DNA from: an uncultured Oscillospiraceae bacterium
Lineage (GTDB): Bacteria; Bacillota; Clostridia; Oscillospirales; Ruminococcaceae
Length of the DNA stretch: 22,287 nt
Reading direction: 5' to 3'
Assembly: GCA_900552845.1 (NCBI GenBank)
Contig: USBC01000009.1
Span: forward strand, 1-22,287
Below, piece by piece: positions 6,992-15,054 of the stretch. Positions within the stretch are counted from its first letter, which is position 1, and each line of letters begins with the position of its first letter. The notes beneath the pieces were generated by a model. The model was not told the DNA's origin and ran no database searches. It was given only the letters and a program-made list of their open reading frames with translations. A program made the translations under genes and the position numbers.

Positions 6992-8603
6992 AACCCCGTG
7001 GTGGCAGCAAAAGGTCATCTATCAAATTTATCCCATGAGCTTCTGTGACAGTAACGGCGATGGGATCGGGGATCTTGCCGGTATTATTTCCCGCCTCGAT
7101 TATCTGCAAAAGCTCGGCGTCGGTGCATTATGGCTTTCGCCGGTCTATCCCTCGCCCAATAAGGATAACGGCTACGATATCAGCGATTACTGCAATATCC
7201 ACCCCAATTACGGCACGCTGGAGCAGATGGACACCCTCATCGCCGAAGCGAAAAAGCGGGATATCCGCATCATCATGGATCTCGTTATTAACCACACCAG
7301 CAATCAGCACGAATGGTTCCAGAAAAGCCGCCGCCGCATCGCACCATACACCGATTTTTACATCTGGCGCAAGGGCGAAAACGGCAAAAAGCCGACTAAC
7401 TGGGGCAATTTCTTCGGCGGCGACTGCTGGGAGTTCGACGAAGAGCGCGGGGAGTACTATCTCCACCTTTTCGCCAAGGAGCAACCCGATCTCAATTATC
7501 ACAACGAAGCGGTCATCGAAGCCATCGAAAATGTCATGCGCTTCTGGCTGGATCGCGGCGTTGCAGGCTTCCGCTGCGATGTCATCAATATCATCTATAA
7601 GGAAGCCATCAAGAACGGCAAATGGCGTCCCGCCCTTACCGGCAGCGAGTATTATTTATCCACTCCGGGCTGCCACCGGGTTCTGCACCGCCTTTATACC
7701 GATGTTCTTTCACAATACAATGCCTTTACAGTGGGCGAGACGGTCTTTGTCACGCCTAAGATGGCGGACGATCTGGTAAACCCCGCCCGCGGTGAGCTTT
7801 CCACGGTGTTCGCCTTCGAGCATATGGAAACCGACTGCTACAAAATAAAATGGTTTCTTCGCAAATTTAAGCCGGATCGCTTCTTTTCCTGCATTACCAA
7901 GTGGCAGCAGCAGCTTCCGTGGAACACCGTCTACCTCGAAAATCACGATCAGCCCCGCTCTGTCTCCCGCTACGGCAACGATACCAAGTACCACGATGAA
8001 AGCGCCAAGGCGCTGGCAACACTGGTGCTTACCCTGCGGGGAACACCCTTTTTGTATGAGGGGCAGGAGATCGGCATGACCAATTTTGATTTTCCAGATA
8101 TGCAGAAGGTGCGCGATGTCGAATCCATCAATATCTGGAACATCGGCAAGCGGCTGCACCTGCCGCGCTCACTGCGCTGGCGCATGATCAAGACCAAAAG
8201 CCGCGATAATGCCCGTACCCCCATGCAGTGGAACGATAGCCCCAATGCGGGCTTTACCACCGGTACGCCATGGCTTTCGGTCAATGGCAACTATCCCCGC
8301 ATCAATGCCGCCCGTCAGGAAAACGATCCCGATTCCGTCCTTTCCTATTATCGGCGGCTCATCGCCTTTCGCAACGGCAGCGAGGTGCTGCAGGCGGGCA
8401 GCTTTACCAGACTTTTCCTTTGGAACGGTGTTTACGCCTACCGTCGGGAATTAAACGGCGAAGGCCTTACCGTCGTTGTCAGCCTTGCGGCGGCGGAGCG
8501 TCCGAACCCCGTCTCGGGTGCCGTTGTCCTCTCCAATTACGATAGGACGGAAGCCCCGCAGCGCCTTGCCCCCTACGAAGCCTTGATTCTGCAGGAGGGA
8601 TAG
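6984..8603 (+). CDS. GH13 alpha-glucosidase (oligo-1,6-glucosidase type)
   Basis: This 539-residue enzyme of the GH13 oligo-1,6-glucosidase group has the family opening WWQQKVIYQIYPMSFCDSNG. Conserved regions are visible: DLVINH, QPDLN, GFRCDVI with nucleophile Asp199, GETVF with acid/base Glu252, and ENHDQPR with transition-state stabiliser Asp322. The Val directly after Asp199 is the residue linked with alpha-1,6 specificity in this group, so isomaltose-like or panose-like substrates are favoured over maltose. Trehalose-6-phosphate hydrolase is a related alternative, but no PTS gene is nearby. There is no signal peptide. The ATG lies inside the end of the GH1 gene with AAAAGGAGG upstream. 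Three bases separate its stop from the GH36 start. Confidence 0.92.
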   Translation: MAETPWWQQKVIYQIYPMSFCDSNGDGIGDLAGIISRLDYLQKLGVGALWLSPVYPSPNKDNGYDISDYCNIHPNYGTLEQMDTLIAEAKKRDIRIIMDLVINHTSNQHEWFQKSRRRIAPYTDFYIWRKGENGKKPTNWGNFFGGDCWEFDEERGEYYLHLFAKEQPDLNYHNEAVIEAIENVMRFWLDRGVAGFRCDVINIIYKEAIKNGKWRPALTGSEYYLSTPGCHRVLHRLYTDVLSQYNAFTVGETVFVTPKMADDLVNPARGELSTVFAFEHMETDCYKIKWFLRKFKPDRFFSCITKWQQQLPWNTVYLENHDQPRSVSRYGNDTKYHDESAKALATLVLTLRGTPFLYEGQEIGMTNFDFPDMQKVRDVESINIWNIGKRLHLPRSLRWRMIKTKSRDNARTPMQWNDSPNAGFTTGTPWLSVNGNYPRINAARQENDPDSVLSYYRRLIAFRNGSEVLQAGSFTRLFLWNGVYAYRRELNGEGLTVVVSLAAAERPNPVSGAVVLSNYDRTEAPQRLAPYEALILQEG

Positions 8604-8606
8604 GTC

Positions 8607-10967
8607 ATGAAACATATTATCCGGCAGGGGAGTACCTTTCTCCTCTCTACCGAACATAGCGCCCTGCTGCTGCGGGTGACAAAGTACGGTCACATCGAGC
8701 TGCTGCATTACGGCGCACCGGTTCCCATCGAAGATGCCGATGCGCTGTCGGCACGCCGCACCATGCCTTACGGCAGCCAGGTGATGTACACCGAGGAAGA
8801 TCCCACCTATTGTCTTGATAATATCCCGCTCCTTTGGTCGGGAATAGGCAAAGGAGACTTCCGTGTTCCCGCCATCGAGTTGGAGCTGCCAGACAGCACC
8901 CTCACCACCGATTTTATTTACGAGGATTGTACCCTCCGCACGGGGACGCTGCCCGCTGCAGGGCTACCCGCGGCCTACGATGAAAGCGACGAAGCGGAAA
9001 CGCTGGTGCTTTCTCTTAAAGAAAAGAAATTTGCCCTGCGGCTGGAGCTCATTTTCACCGTGTTCCCTGCGGCAGATGCCATCACCCGCCGCACCGTCCT
9101 TTACAATGACGAAGCCGTTCCCGTCATCATTCGCCGCCTGATGAGTCAGCAGATCGATCTCCCTCAGCAGGAGTACGAGCTGCTTACCCTTGATGGAGAC
9201 TGGATCAGCGAAACGCATTGTCATATCCGTCCCGTACAGTACGGCTGCACCGTCAATGAAAGCACCACCGGCTCCTCCTCCAACCGCCACAACGCGGGCG
9301 TCCTGCTGTACCGGCAGGGGACAGGGGAGGATCACGGACTTGCCTACGGCTTCAATCTCCTTTACAGCGGCAACCATTACACTGCCGTGGAGCGCTCCCC
9401 GCGCGGCTTTGTCCGTGTTGTCTCCGGCATCCAGCCAAAAGGCTTCTGCTGGCGGCTGCCCGCAGGCGAGATCTTCCGCACGCCGGAAGCGGTCATGACC
9501 GTCTCATCGGAGGGCTTCAACGGCGTCAGCGGCAATTTCCACCGCTTTGTGCGGCAGCACATTCTGCGCGGGGAGTGGAAAGAAAAGCCACGCCCCGTCC
9601 TCCTCAATAACTGGGAGGCGCATTTCTTCGATTTTACCGAGGCAAAGCTCCTCACGCTGGCAAGGCAGGCAAAAGCCGCCGGCGCCGAGCTGTTTGTCCT
9701 TGATGACGGCTGGTTCGGGGCGCGAAACAGTGATACAGCGGGGCTTGGCGATTACACCGTCAACCGCAAAAAACTCCCCGGCGGCATCGAGGGTCTGGCG
9801 CAGAAGATCACCGCCATGGGGCTGCGCTTTGGGCTGTGGTTCGAGCCGGAAGCCGTTAACCCCGATAGCGACCTGTACCGTGCCCACCCCGAATGGGCAT
9901 TGCAGCAGGCGGGGCGGCAGCCCTCCATGGGACGGCACCAGCTCCTGCTTGATCTTACCCGTCCTGAGGTGCGGGATTACATCGTTCACCATATCACGCA
10001 CCTCTTGGATCATTGCCCCATCACCTATGTCAAGTGGGATATGAACCGCCATATGAGCGATCTTTATTCCGCTGTCACGGCGGGCGGGGAGCTGCCCCAC
10101 CGCTATATGCTGGGACTTTACGAGGTGCTGGAACGCATCTTTACCCCTCGTCCTCATATCCTTTTGGAGACCTGTTCCTCCGGCGGCAACCGCTTCGATC
10201 TCGGTCTTTTGTGTTATTCGCCGCAGATCTGGTCCAGCGATGATACCGACCCCATCGAGCGCCTTTCCATTCAAGAGGGGCTCAGCTATTTCTACCCGCC
10301 CTGCACCATGGGCGCCCATGTTTCACAGTCGCCCCATCAGCAGACGCTGCGGCAGACGCCGCTTTCCACCCGCTTCAATGTTGCTGCCTTCGGTGCATTG
10401 GGGTACGAGCTGGATCTGGGGGAGCTTTCCCCACAGGAGAAAAAACAGGTGTCCGAGCAGATAGAATGGTACAAAAAATACCGTCCCACCCTGCAATACG
10501 GCGATTTCTTCCGTGTCCCCACCCGGCGGCGGGAGCTTGTCAGTTGGGCGGCGATCTCGTCGGATCGAAGTCAGGCAGTCGTTCTGCTGGCACAGCGGCT
10601 TTGCATGGCTGCACCGCCGGCGGATTATCTCACCGTTCCCGCACTTTTGCCCACAGCACGCTACCGCGTCACAGCGATGCCGCAACAGGTAGCGGTTGCC
10701 CGCTTCGGTGGACTGGTTAAGCATATTGCTCCCGTCAAGCTCTCTGCCGACGGACTTGTAATGCGTACTCTTAACCGGCATTATGCGCTGCCGGACGGCA
10801 GCTTTACCGCGGAGGCTTCCGGTGCGGCGCTTGCCGCAGGCATTCCGCTCAATGACCAATTCCTTGGCACCGGCTATCATGAGGGGCTGCGCCTTTGGGG
10901 GGATTTCGGTTCCCAGCTATATCTTGTTGAACGGATTGACGAAAACGAGGAGGATCAAACCAAATGA
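8607..10967 (+). CDS. GH36 alpha-galactosidase
   Basis: This 786-residue enzyme would remove terminal alpha-1,6-galactose, as in melibiose, raffinose or stachyose. An N-terminal beta-supersandwich domain (about 1-330) precedes a (beta/alpha)8 barrel (about 330-650) and a C-terminal beta domain. Barrel motifs are LLNNWEAHFFDF, LFVLDDGWFG, the nucleophile Asp478 in YVKWDMNRH and the acid/base aspartate pair 545-546 in WSSDDTD. The loop CSSGGNRFDLG is the variant seen in a clostridial GH36 subgroup; other GH36 enzymes have CSGGGGRFD. No signal peptide is present, so hydrolysis follows uptake. AGGAGGGA lies just before the start and the stop overlaps the transporter start (ATGA). Length is a little above the usual 720-740. 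Confidence 0.94.
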   Translation: MKHIIRQGSTFLLSTEHSALLLRVTKYGHIELLHYGAPVPIEDADALSARRTMPYGSQVMYTEEDPTYCLDNIPLLWSGIGKGDFRVPAIELELPDSTLTTDFIYEDCTLRTGTLPAAGLPAAYDESDEAETLVLSLKEKKFALRLELIFTVFPAADAITRRTVLYNDEAVPVIIRRLMSQQIDLPQQEYELLTLDGDWISETHCHIRPVQYGCTVNESTTGSSSNRHNAGVLLYRQGTGEDHGLAYGFNLLYSGNHYTAVERSPRGFVRVVSGIQPKGFCWRLPAGEIFRTPEAVMTVSSEGFNGVSGNFHRFVRQHILRGEWKEKPRPVLLNNWEAHFFDFTEAKLLTLARQAKAAGAELFVLDDGWFGARNSDTAGLGDYTVNRKKLPGGIEGLAQKITAMGLRFGLWFEPEAVNPDSDLYRAHPEWALQQAGRQPSMGRHQLLLDLTRPEVRDYIVHHITHLLDHCPITYVKWDMNRHMSDLYSAVTAGGELPHRYMLGLYEVLERIFTPRPHILLETCSSGGNRFDLGLLCYSPQIWSSDDTDPIERLSIQEGLSYFYPPCTMGAHVSQSPHQQTLRQTPLSTRFNVAAFGALGYELDLGELSPQEKKQVSEQIEWYKKYRPTLQYGDFFRVPTRRRELVSWAAISSDRSQAVVLLAQRLCMAAPPADYLTVPALLPTARYRVTAMPQQVAVARFGGLVKHIAPVKLSADGLVMRTLNRHYALPDGSFTAEASGAALAAGIPLNDQFLGTGYHEGLRLWGDFGSQLYLVERIDENEEDQTK

Positions 10968-12385
10968 ACAAACTCGATAGAAGAAATATGGTTTTCTTCG
11001 GACTTGGCACCATCGGGCGGGATATGTTCTACGCCTTGGAAGCCAATGCCCTTATTTACTATCTTTCCAATGTCCTTAATCTGCCGCTGGGCGTGTTTGT
11101 CGCTACCAGCATGGTCTTTACCGTACTGCGTGTGTTCGATGCCCTCAACGACCCGATTATGGGACTTTTGGTGGATAACACCCGATCCCGTCACGGGCGC
11201 TTCAAGCCCCCAATGGCGCTGGGCGCTGTGGCGGGCGGTGCCTGCTATCTTGTATTGTTTGCCGATTTCGGTTTGCGGGATTACTGGTTTGTTGCAGTAT
11301 TCGCCATTGCCTATATTCTGTGGGACATCTTCTATGGCTTGAATGATATCGCATACTGGTCCATGCTGCCCTCCCTATCGGTGGAGCAAAAGACCCGTGA
11401 AAAGATGGGCGCCTTTGCCCGCATCTGCGCCAATATCGGCATGTTTGCCATTATGGTCGGCTGGGAGCCCATCACCTCCGGTATGGGCAATACCCCAAAG
11501 GCATGGTTTACTGTGGCGCTCGCCGTTACCATTCTCATGCTTCTGTTCCAGCTCTTTACGCTGTTCGGCGTCAAAGAGCGCAAAGATATGTTTCACCGTG
11601 AGGAGGAAAAGACCACTCTGCGCGGTATGTGGAAGGTCTTGTCGAAGAACGACCAGCTGCTGTGGACGACCCTTGCCATGTCTCTTTTCAATATCGGCTA
11701 TATGAGCACCACCACCATGGCGATCTATTACATGCAGTATGTCTACGGCAATAAGGATATGTATGCGGTGCTGGCGGCGGTCGTCGGCGCAGCACAGCTG
11801 CTGGCTTTGGTTATCTTTCAGTCCTTCTCCAAGCGTATGCCGCGCGAAAAGCTCTATCTGTTTGCTACGGTTCTTGTCATGATCGGCTATGCCATCTTCT
11901 TTTTTGCCGAAGTCAGCATTATTCTCATCGCTGTGGGCGCGTTGTTCATCTTTATCGGTCAGGCATTCATTCAGCTGCTCATGCTCATGTTCCTTGAGGA
12001 CACCATCGAGTACGGTCAGTGGAAAAACGGCAAGCGCAGCGAGAGCATTACTCTCTCGGTGCAGCCCCTCATCAATAAAATCGGCGGTGCCGTTTCCATG
12101 GGGATTACCAGCTTGATGCTGGTCTGGTCGGGTATCAAGGTTGGCGAAACCGCTGCCGAAAGTATCTCTGCAGGTGGCCAGCTCACTGTCAAGCTCATGA
12201 TGATCGTTCTGCCTGTAATCTTTATTTTGGGAGGCTATATTATCTATCGTGCTAAATTTAAGATTAATAAAGAAATGTACGACCGCATCATCAGCGATCT
12301 GCAGGCACGCGGCGAGCTTCACACCGAGCCGGCAGAGGTCATCGAAATGACAGAAACGGTCGAAGTTGAGATTTTAAAGGAATAA
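10964..12385 (+). CDS. GPH-family (MelB-like) sugar:cation symporter
   Basis: This 473-residue, 12-helix transporter of the glycoside-pentoside-hexuronide family within the major facilitator superfamily imports glycosides with Na+ or H+. The cation-site motif FDALNDPIMG carries Asp59 and Asp63, matching MelB Asp55 and Asp59. It is followed by the loop DNTRSRHGRFKP typical of the family. LIYYLSNVLNLP in helix 1 also fits. The last 35 residues are a charged cytoplasmic tail rich in Glu, with no recognisable EIIA domain. It is the only transporter in the operon and starts within the GH36 stop codon. It probably supplies the substrates of the three hydrolases, most obviously an alpha-galactoside. 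A rho-independent terminator follows. Confidence 0.92.
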   Translation: MNKLDRRNMVFFGLGTIGRDMFYALEANALIYYLSNVLNLPLGVFVATSMVFTVLRVFDALNDPIMGLLVDNTRSRHGRFKPPMALGAVAGGACYLVLFADFGLRDYWFVAVFAIAYILWDIFYGLNDIAYWSMLPSLSVEQKTREKMGAFARICANIGMFAIMVGWEPITSGMGNTPKAWFTVALAVTILMLLFQLFTLFGVKERKDMFHREEEKTTLRGMWKVLSKNDQLLWTTLAMSLFNIGYMSTTTMAIYYMQYVYGNKDMYAVLAAVVGAAQLLALVIFQSFSKRMPREKLYLFATVLVMIGYAIFFFAEVSIILIAVGALFIFIGQAFIQLLMLMFLEDTIEYGQWKNGKRSESITLSVQPLINKIGGAVSMGITSLMLVWSGIKVGETAAESISAGGQLTVKLMMIVLPVIFILGGYIIYRAKFKINKEMYDRIISDLQARGELHTEPAEVIEMTETVEVEILKE

Positions 12386-12394
12386 CCGGACGCA

Positions 12395-12437
12395 AAAAGA
12401 CTCCCTTGCCCGTTACGGGGCAGGGAGCCGCTTTTTT
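12395..12437. terminator. Bidirectional terminator of the glycosidase operon
   Basis: CTCCC-T-TGCCC (12401-12411) pairs with GGGCA-GGGAG around a GTTACG loop, with one bulged T. AAAAAG lies before and CTTTTTT after the stem, so it can stop the plus-strand operon and may also stop minus-strand transcription leaving thrB. Confidence 0.85.
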
Positions 12438-12490
12438 ATCGCAGTATTTCGGCAACGGTAAAAATCGGTTCCGGCTGCGTCGCGCTCCTC

Positions 12491-12550
12491 AACAGGCGCC
12501 AGCCCGCCTTTCGTCGGGCGCCAGCCTGTTTTCGGCGGCTTCTTGCCGCC
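12491..12550. repeat. Palindromic GC-rich unit with two hairpins
   Basis: AACAGGC (12491-12497) pairs with GCCTGTT (12524-12530). Inside, GCCC pairs with GGGC across a symmetrical GCCA/GCCA internal loop. The unit holds two copies of GGCGCCAGCC. A second hairpin, GGCGGC-TTCTT-GCCGCC, follows at 12534-12550. It lies between the two convergent operons and could help end thrB transcription. A related unit occurs at 18893-18906. Confidence 0.6.
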
Positions 12551-12571
12551 TCCCGATTTTTTCGCGTTGCA

Positions 12572-13456
12572 TTACACCAATTTGATTCCCTCGAGGTCCA
12601 CCGCCAGCTCTGTAATCTGCCAGTGGTGCTCAAGGTGTCGGCACGCCTCTGCAAATCGCACGCTAAAGCCAGCCTCGTCTGTCAGCGCCAGCAGTGTCGG
12701 GCCCGCCCCGCTGATGCAGAAGGCGATTGCCCCGCACTGCTCTGCCGCCGCTTTTACCTTGCCATATTCGGGGATCAGGCTCTCCCGATAGGGCTGATGC
12801 AGACGGTCACGCAGCGCCATGGCAATCAGCTCTCGGTCGCCGCTGCCCAGCGCTCCCGCCAGTACCGCTGCATGGGAGGCATTATAGACGGCATCTGTAA
12901 AGGCTACCTGCTCCGGCAGCACGCTGCGTGCCAGGTGGGTGCTCAGTTCAAAATCCGGTATCGCTGCTACCCAGCGCAGCGTAGGAGAGAGCGGCAGCCG
13001 CACCGTGCGTGGGATCCCGTCCTCCACAAGGCTTGCGGTCAGACCGCCGTAAATGGCAGGCGCTAAATTATCAGGGTGTCCTTCAATCTCGTTTGTTACA
13101 GCTAACAATTCAGCTGGGGAAAGGGAAGCCCCGTGTAAAAGGTTTGCCGCCGCTGCCCCTCCGGCGATCATTGCAGCGCTGCTGCCCAAACCGCGGCACA
13201 CCGGTATTTCGGCTTCTATGGTCAGCGAAAGTCCTTCATCGGGCAGACCCAGCCTTTTTAACACAGCGCGATAGCCCTGTACGGCAAGATTGTCCTCATT
13301 TTGGTATGCGGCAGGGCAGCCACAGATGCGCAGCGCTCCGGCAGGCAGCACCTCACAGGTCAGCCGGTCATACAGCGCCAATGCACAGCCCATGCTGTCA
13401 AAGCCGGGCCCGATATTGGCAGTGGTGGCGGGCACCCGCACGGTAATCCTATTCAT
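12572..13456 (-). CDS. thrB: Homoserine kinase
   Basis: This 294-residue GHMP-family kinase phosphorylates homoserine with ATP to give O-phosphohomoserine, the substrate of threonine synthase. The N-terminus VRVPATTANIGPGFDSMG is characteristic of ThrB. The ATP-binding motif PVCRGLGSSAAMIAGG lies at 85-100, and the C-terminal GHMP motif ISGAGPTLLAL is present. The start is ATG at 13456, with GGAGG six bases upstream and placed inside the end of thrC. A longer reading from 13483 would bypass this ribosome site. One base separates it from the thrC stop, so the two are one operon. Length is normal for the family. Confidence 0.95.
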   Translation of the reverse strand: MNRITVRVPATTANIGPGFDSMGCALALYDRLTCEVLPAGALRICGCPAAYQNEDNLAVQGYRAVLKRLGLPDEGLSLTIEAEIPVCRGLGSSAAMIAGGAAAANLLHGASLSPAELLAVTNEIEGHPDNLAPAIYGGLTASLVEDGIPRTVRLPLSPTLRWVAAIPDFELSTHLARSVLPEQVAFTDAVYNASHAAVLAGALGSGDRELIAMALRDRLHQPYRESLIPEYGKVKAAAEQCGAIAFCISGAGPTLLALTDEAGFSVRFAEACRHLEHHWQITELAVDLEGIKLV

Positions 13457-13457
13457 T

Positions 13458-14912
13458 TCAGTCCTCCATCTTACGGCGCACATAGTCCGCCATCTCGCTT
13501 ACTTCTATGCAGTCGTGGTGCAGCACTGGCAGCATTTTCAATTCCGCCAGAGGAGCCGGCACCGGCACGCCGGTCAGTGCCTGCAGCTCGTCCATTGCGG
13601 CAAAGGCGTCTGCCGGCACTTTTTTGCCCAATGCCCCCAGCACCACCGGCGCAAATTTATATGGTGAGGCGGTACTCAGCACCACCGTTTGCCCGCATAG
13701 TCCGGCATTGTGCTGCCCTGCTACTGCCCACGCCACCGCCGTGTGCGGGTCAAGCAGGTACTTGTCCCGCTCCCACACCGCCTTTATCGTCTCGGCGGTC
13801 ATCGCATCGTCACAGCACCCGCACAGGAATGTCTCCTGAATCTTTTTCAGTAGCGTATCGCTGATCTGATACCACCCCTGCCCGTTCAGCTCCTGCATCT
13901 TCTCCGCCACCATTTTAGCGTCACCGCCGCTTGCCAGATATAAAAGCCGCTCTAGATTGCTGGAGACCAGAATATCCATTGAGGGTGAGAAGGTCTTGTA
14001 AAAGGGACGCCGCCGGTCATAGCACCCTGTTGTCAGGAACTCAGTCAGCACATTGTTGGCATTGCTTGCACAAAGGAGCTTGCCCACCGGCAGCCCCATG
14101 CACTTTGCAAAGTATCCCGCCAAAATATCCCCGAAGTTTCCTGTCGGTACCGAAAAATTCACCGGCTCGCTCGGGCTGATTTTACCGGTACGGCACAGTG
14201 TTGCCCATGCGTGCCAGTAGTAGATGATCTGCGGCGCCAGTCGTCCGATATTGATGGAATTCGCACTGGAAAGCGCCGCATTCTTGTTCGGCTGTACCTC
14301 GGAGAAAATATGCTTCACACCGGTCTGTGCGTCATCAAAGTTACCGCGTACCGCCGCAACCGCCACATTGCTGCCTCGCTGCGTTATCATCTGCCGCTCC
14401 TGTATTTTACTCACGCCGTCTTTAGGGTAAAATACAACAATGGAGGTGCCTGCCACATCACAGAAGCCTTCCAGTGCCGCTTTGCCGGTGTCTCCGCTTG
14501 TCGCAGTCAGAATGACCGTCGAGGTTTCGTCCTTCAGCAGCTTCTTTGCACCGGTAATAAGATACGGCAGCAGCGAGAGCGCCACGTCTTTAAAGGCGCA
14601 GGTCGGACCGTGGAACAGCTCCAATACCCCATAGCTGCCTACCGGTACCAGCGGTGTCACTTCAGTAGAATCAAATTTTTTATAAGCTGCTTTTATCATT
14701 GGCCGCAGCAGCTCAGGAGGGGAGTCAGGCAGCAGTCGTCCCAGCACTGCCTCCGCCATGCCGGAAAAATCTTTTTGCAGCATTTTGGCAGGATCAAGCG
14801 CTAACGCAGCCGGATCGCACAGGTACAGTCCGCCGTCGGGCGCTATGCCGTGCAGCACTGCCTCGGCAGGAGTAGCGGTCAGTTGATGATTGCGGGTGCT
14901 GTTATATCTCAT
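13458..14912 (-). CDS. thrC: Threonine synthase
   Basis: This 484-residue PLP enzyme converts O-phosphohomoserine to threonine. The N-terminus MRYNSTRN followed by GIAPDGGLY is typical of the longer class of threonine synthase. The PLP lysine is Lys108 in HGPTCAFKDVALS, and TATSGDTGKAA is the phosphate-binding loop. The start ATG at 14912 has AAAAGGAG five bases upstream. An upstream in-frame ATG at 15032 would run across the promoter region and over the hom start, so it is rejected. It is the first gene of the minus-strand thrC-thrB operon and is divergent from hom, which supplies the pathway upstream. Confidence 0.95.
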   Translation of the reverse strand: MRYNSTRNHQLTATPAEAVLHGIAPDGGLYLCDPAALALDPAKMLQKDFSGMAEAVLGRLLPDSPPELLRPMIKAAYKKFDSTEVTPLVPVGSYGVLELFHGPTCAFKDVALSLLPYLITGAKKLLKDETSTVILTATSGDTGKAALEGFCDVAGTSIVVFYPKDGVSKIQERQMITQRGSNVAVAAVRGNFDDAQTGVKHIFSEVQPNKNAALSSANSINIGRLAPQIIYYWHAWATLCRTGKISPSEPVNFSVPTGNFGDILAGYFAKCMGLPVGKLLCASNANNVLTEFLTTGCYDRRRPFYKTFSPSMDILVSSNLERLLYLASGGDAKMVAEKMQELNGQGWYQISDTLLKKIQETFLCGCCDDAMTAETIKAVWERDKYLLDPHTAVAWAVAGQHNAGLCGQTVVLSTASPYKFAPVVLGALGKKVPADAFAAMDELQALTGVPVPAPLAELKMLPVLHHDCIEVSEMADYVRRKMED

Positions 14913-14942
14913 AGGAACTCCTTTTCTTTCACAGGTCAAGTC

Positions 14943-14971
14943 TTGTTTTTGACCGTTTCCTATGATATACT
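14943..14971 (+). promoter_or_regulatory. Promoter of hom-lysC-asd
   Basis: TTGTTT (14943-14948) and TATACT (14966-14971) are 17 bp apart, with an extended TGa directly before the -10 box. The expected start is near 14978, leaving a leader of about 75 bases before hom. Confidence 0.65.
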
Positions 14972-14990
14972 GTTTTTCGACGAAAAACAA
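14962..14990 (-). promoter_or_regulatory. Promoter of thrC-thrB, overlapping the hom promoter
   Basis: On the minus strand TTGTTT (14990-14985) and TATCAT (14967-14962) are 17 bp apart. The element lies antiparallel on top of the hom promoter, with the two -10 boxes sharing bases, so RNA polymerase could probably occupy only one at a time. Confidence 0.5.
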
Positions 14991-15010
14991 GTGCTTTTTG
15001 AGGGAAAACA
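14971..15010. promoter_or_regulatory. Tandem palindromic operator between thrC and hom
   Basis: TGTTTTTCG-A-CGAAAAACA (14971-14989) is a perfect 19-bp palindrome over the expected hom start and the thrC -35 region. A second 19-bp site at 14992-15010 matches it at 15 of 19 positions. The centres (14980 and 15001) are 21 bp apart, two helical turns. No regulator gene is adjacent, so the protein that binds is unknown. Confidence 0.6.
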
Positions 15011-15054
15011 ATCGTATCCCCCAAAACGACACTTTCAGAGGAGGAGAGGTAGCA

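Noticed and set aside
6119..7018. Long frames antisense to the glycosidase genes, and similar ones opposite the ABC, thr and pcrA genes
   Set aside because: They mirror GC-rich codon use of the real genes and lack ribosome sites, family motifs and operon placement.
14972..15054. Riboswitch or attenuator in the hom leader
   Set aside because: The roughly 75-base leader has no terminator with a T-run, no lysine riboswitch core and no T-box; the palindromes there fit DNA operators better.
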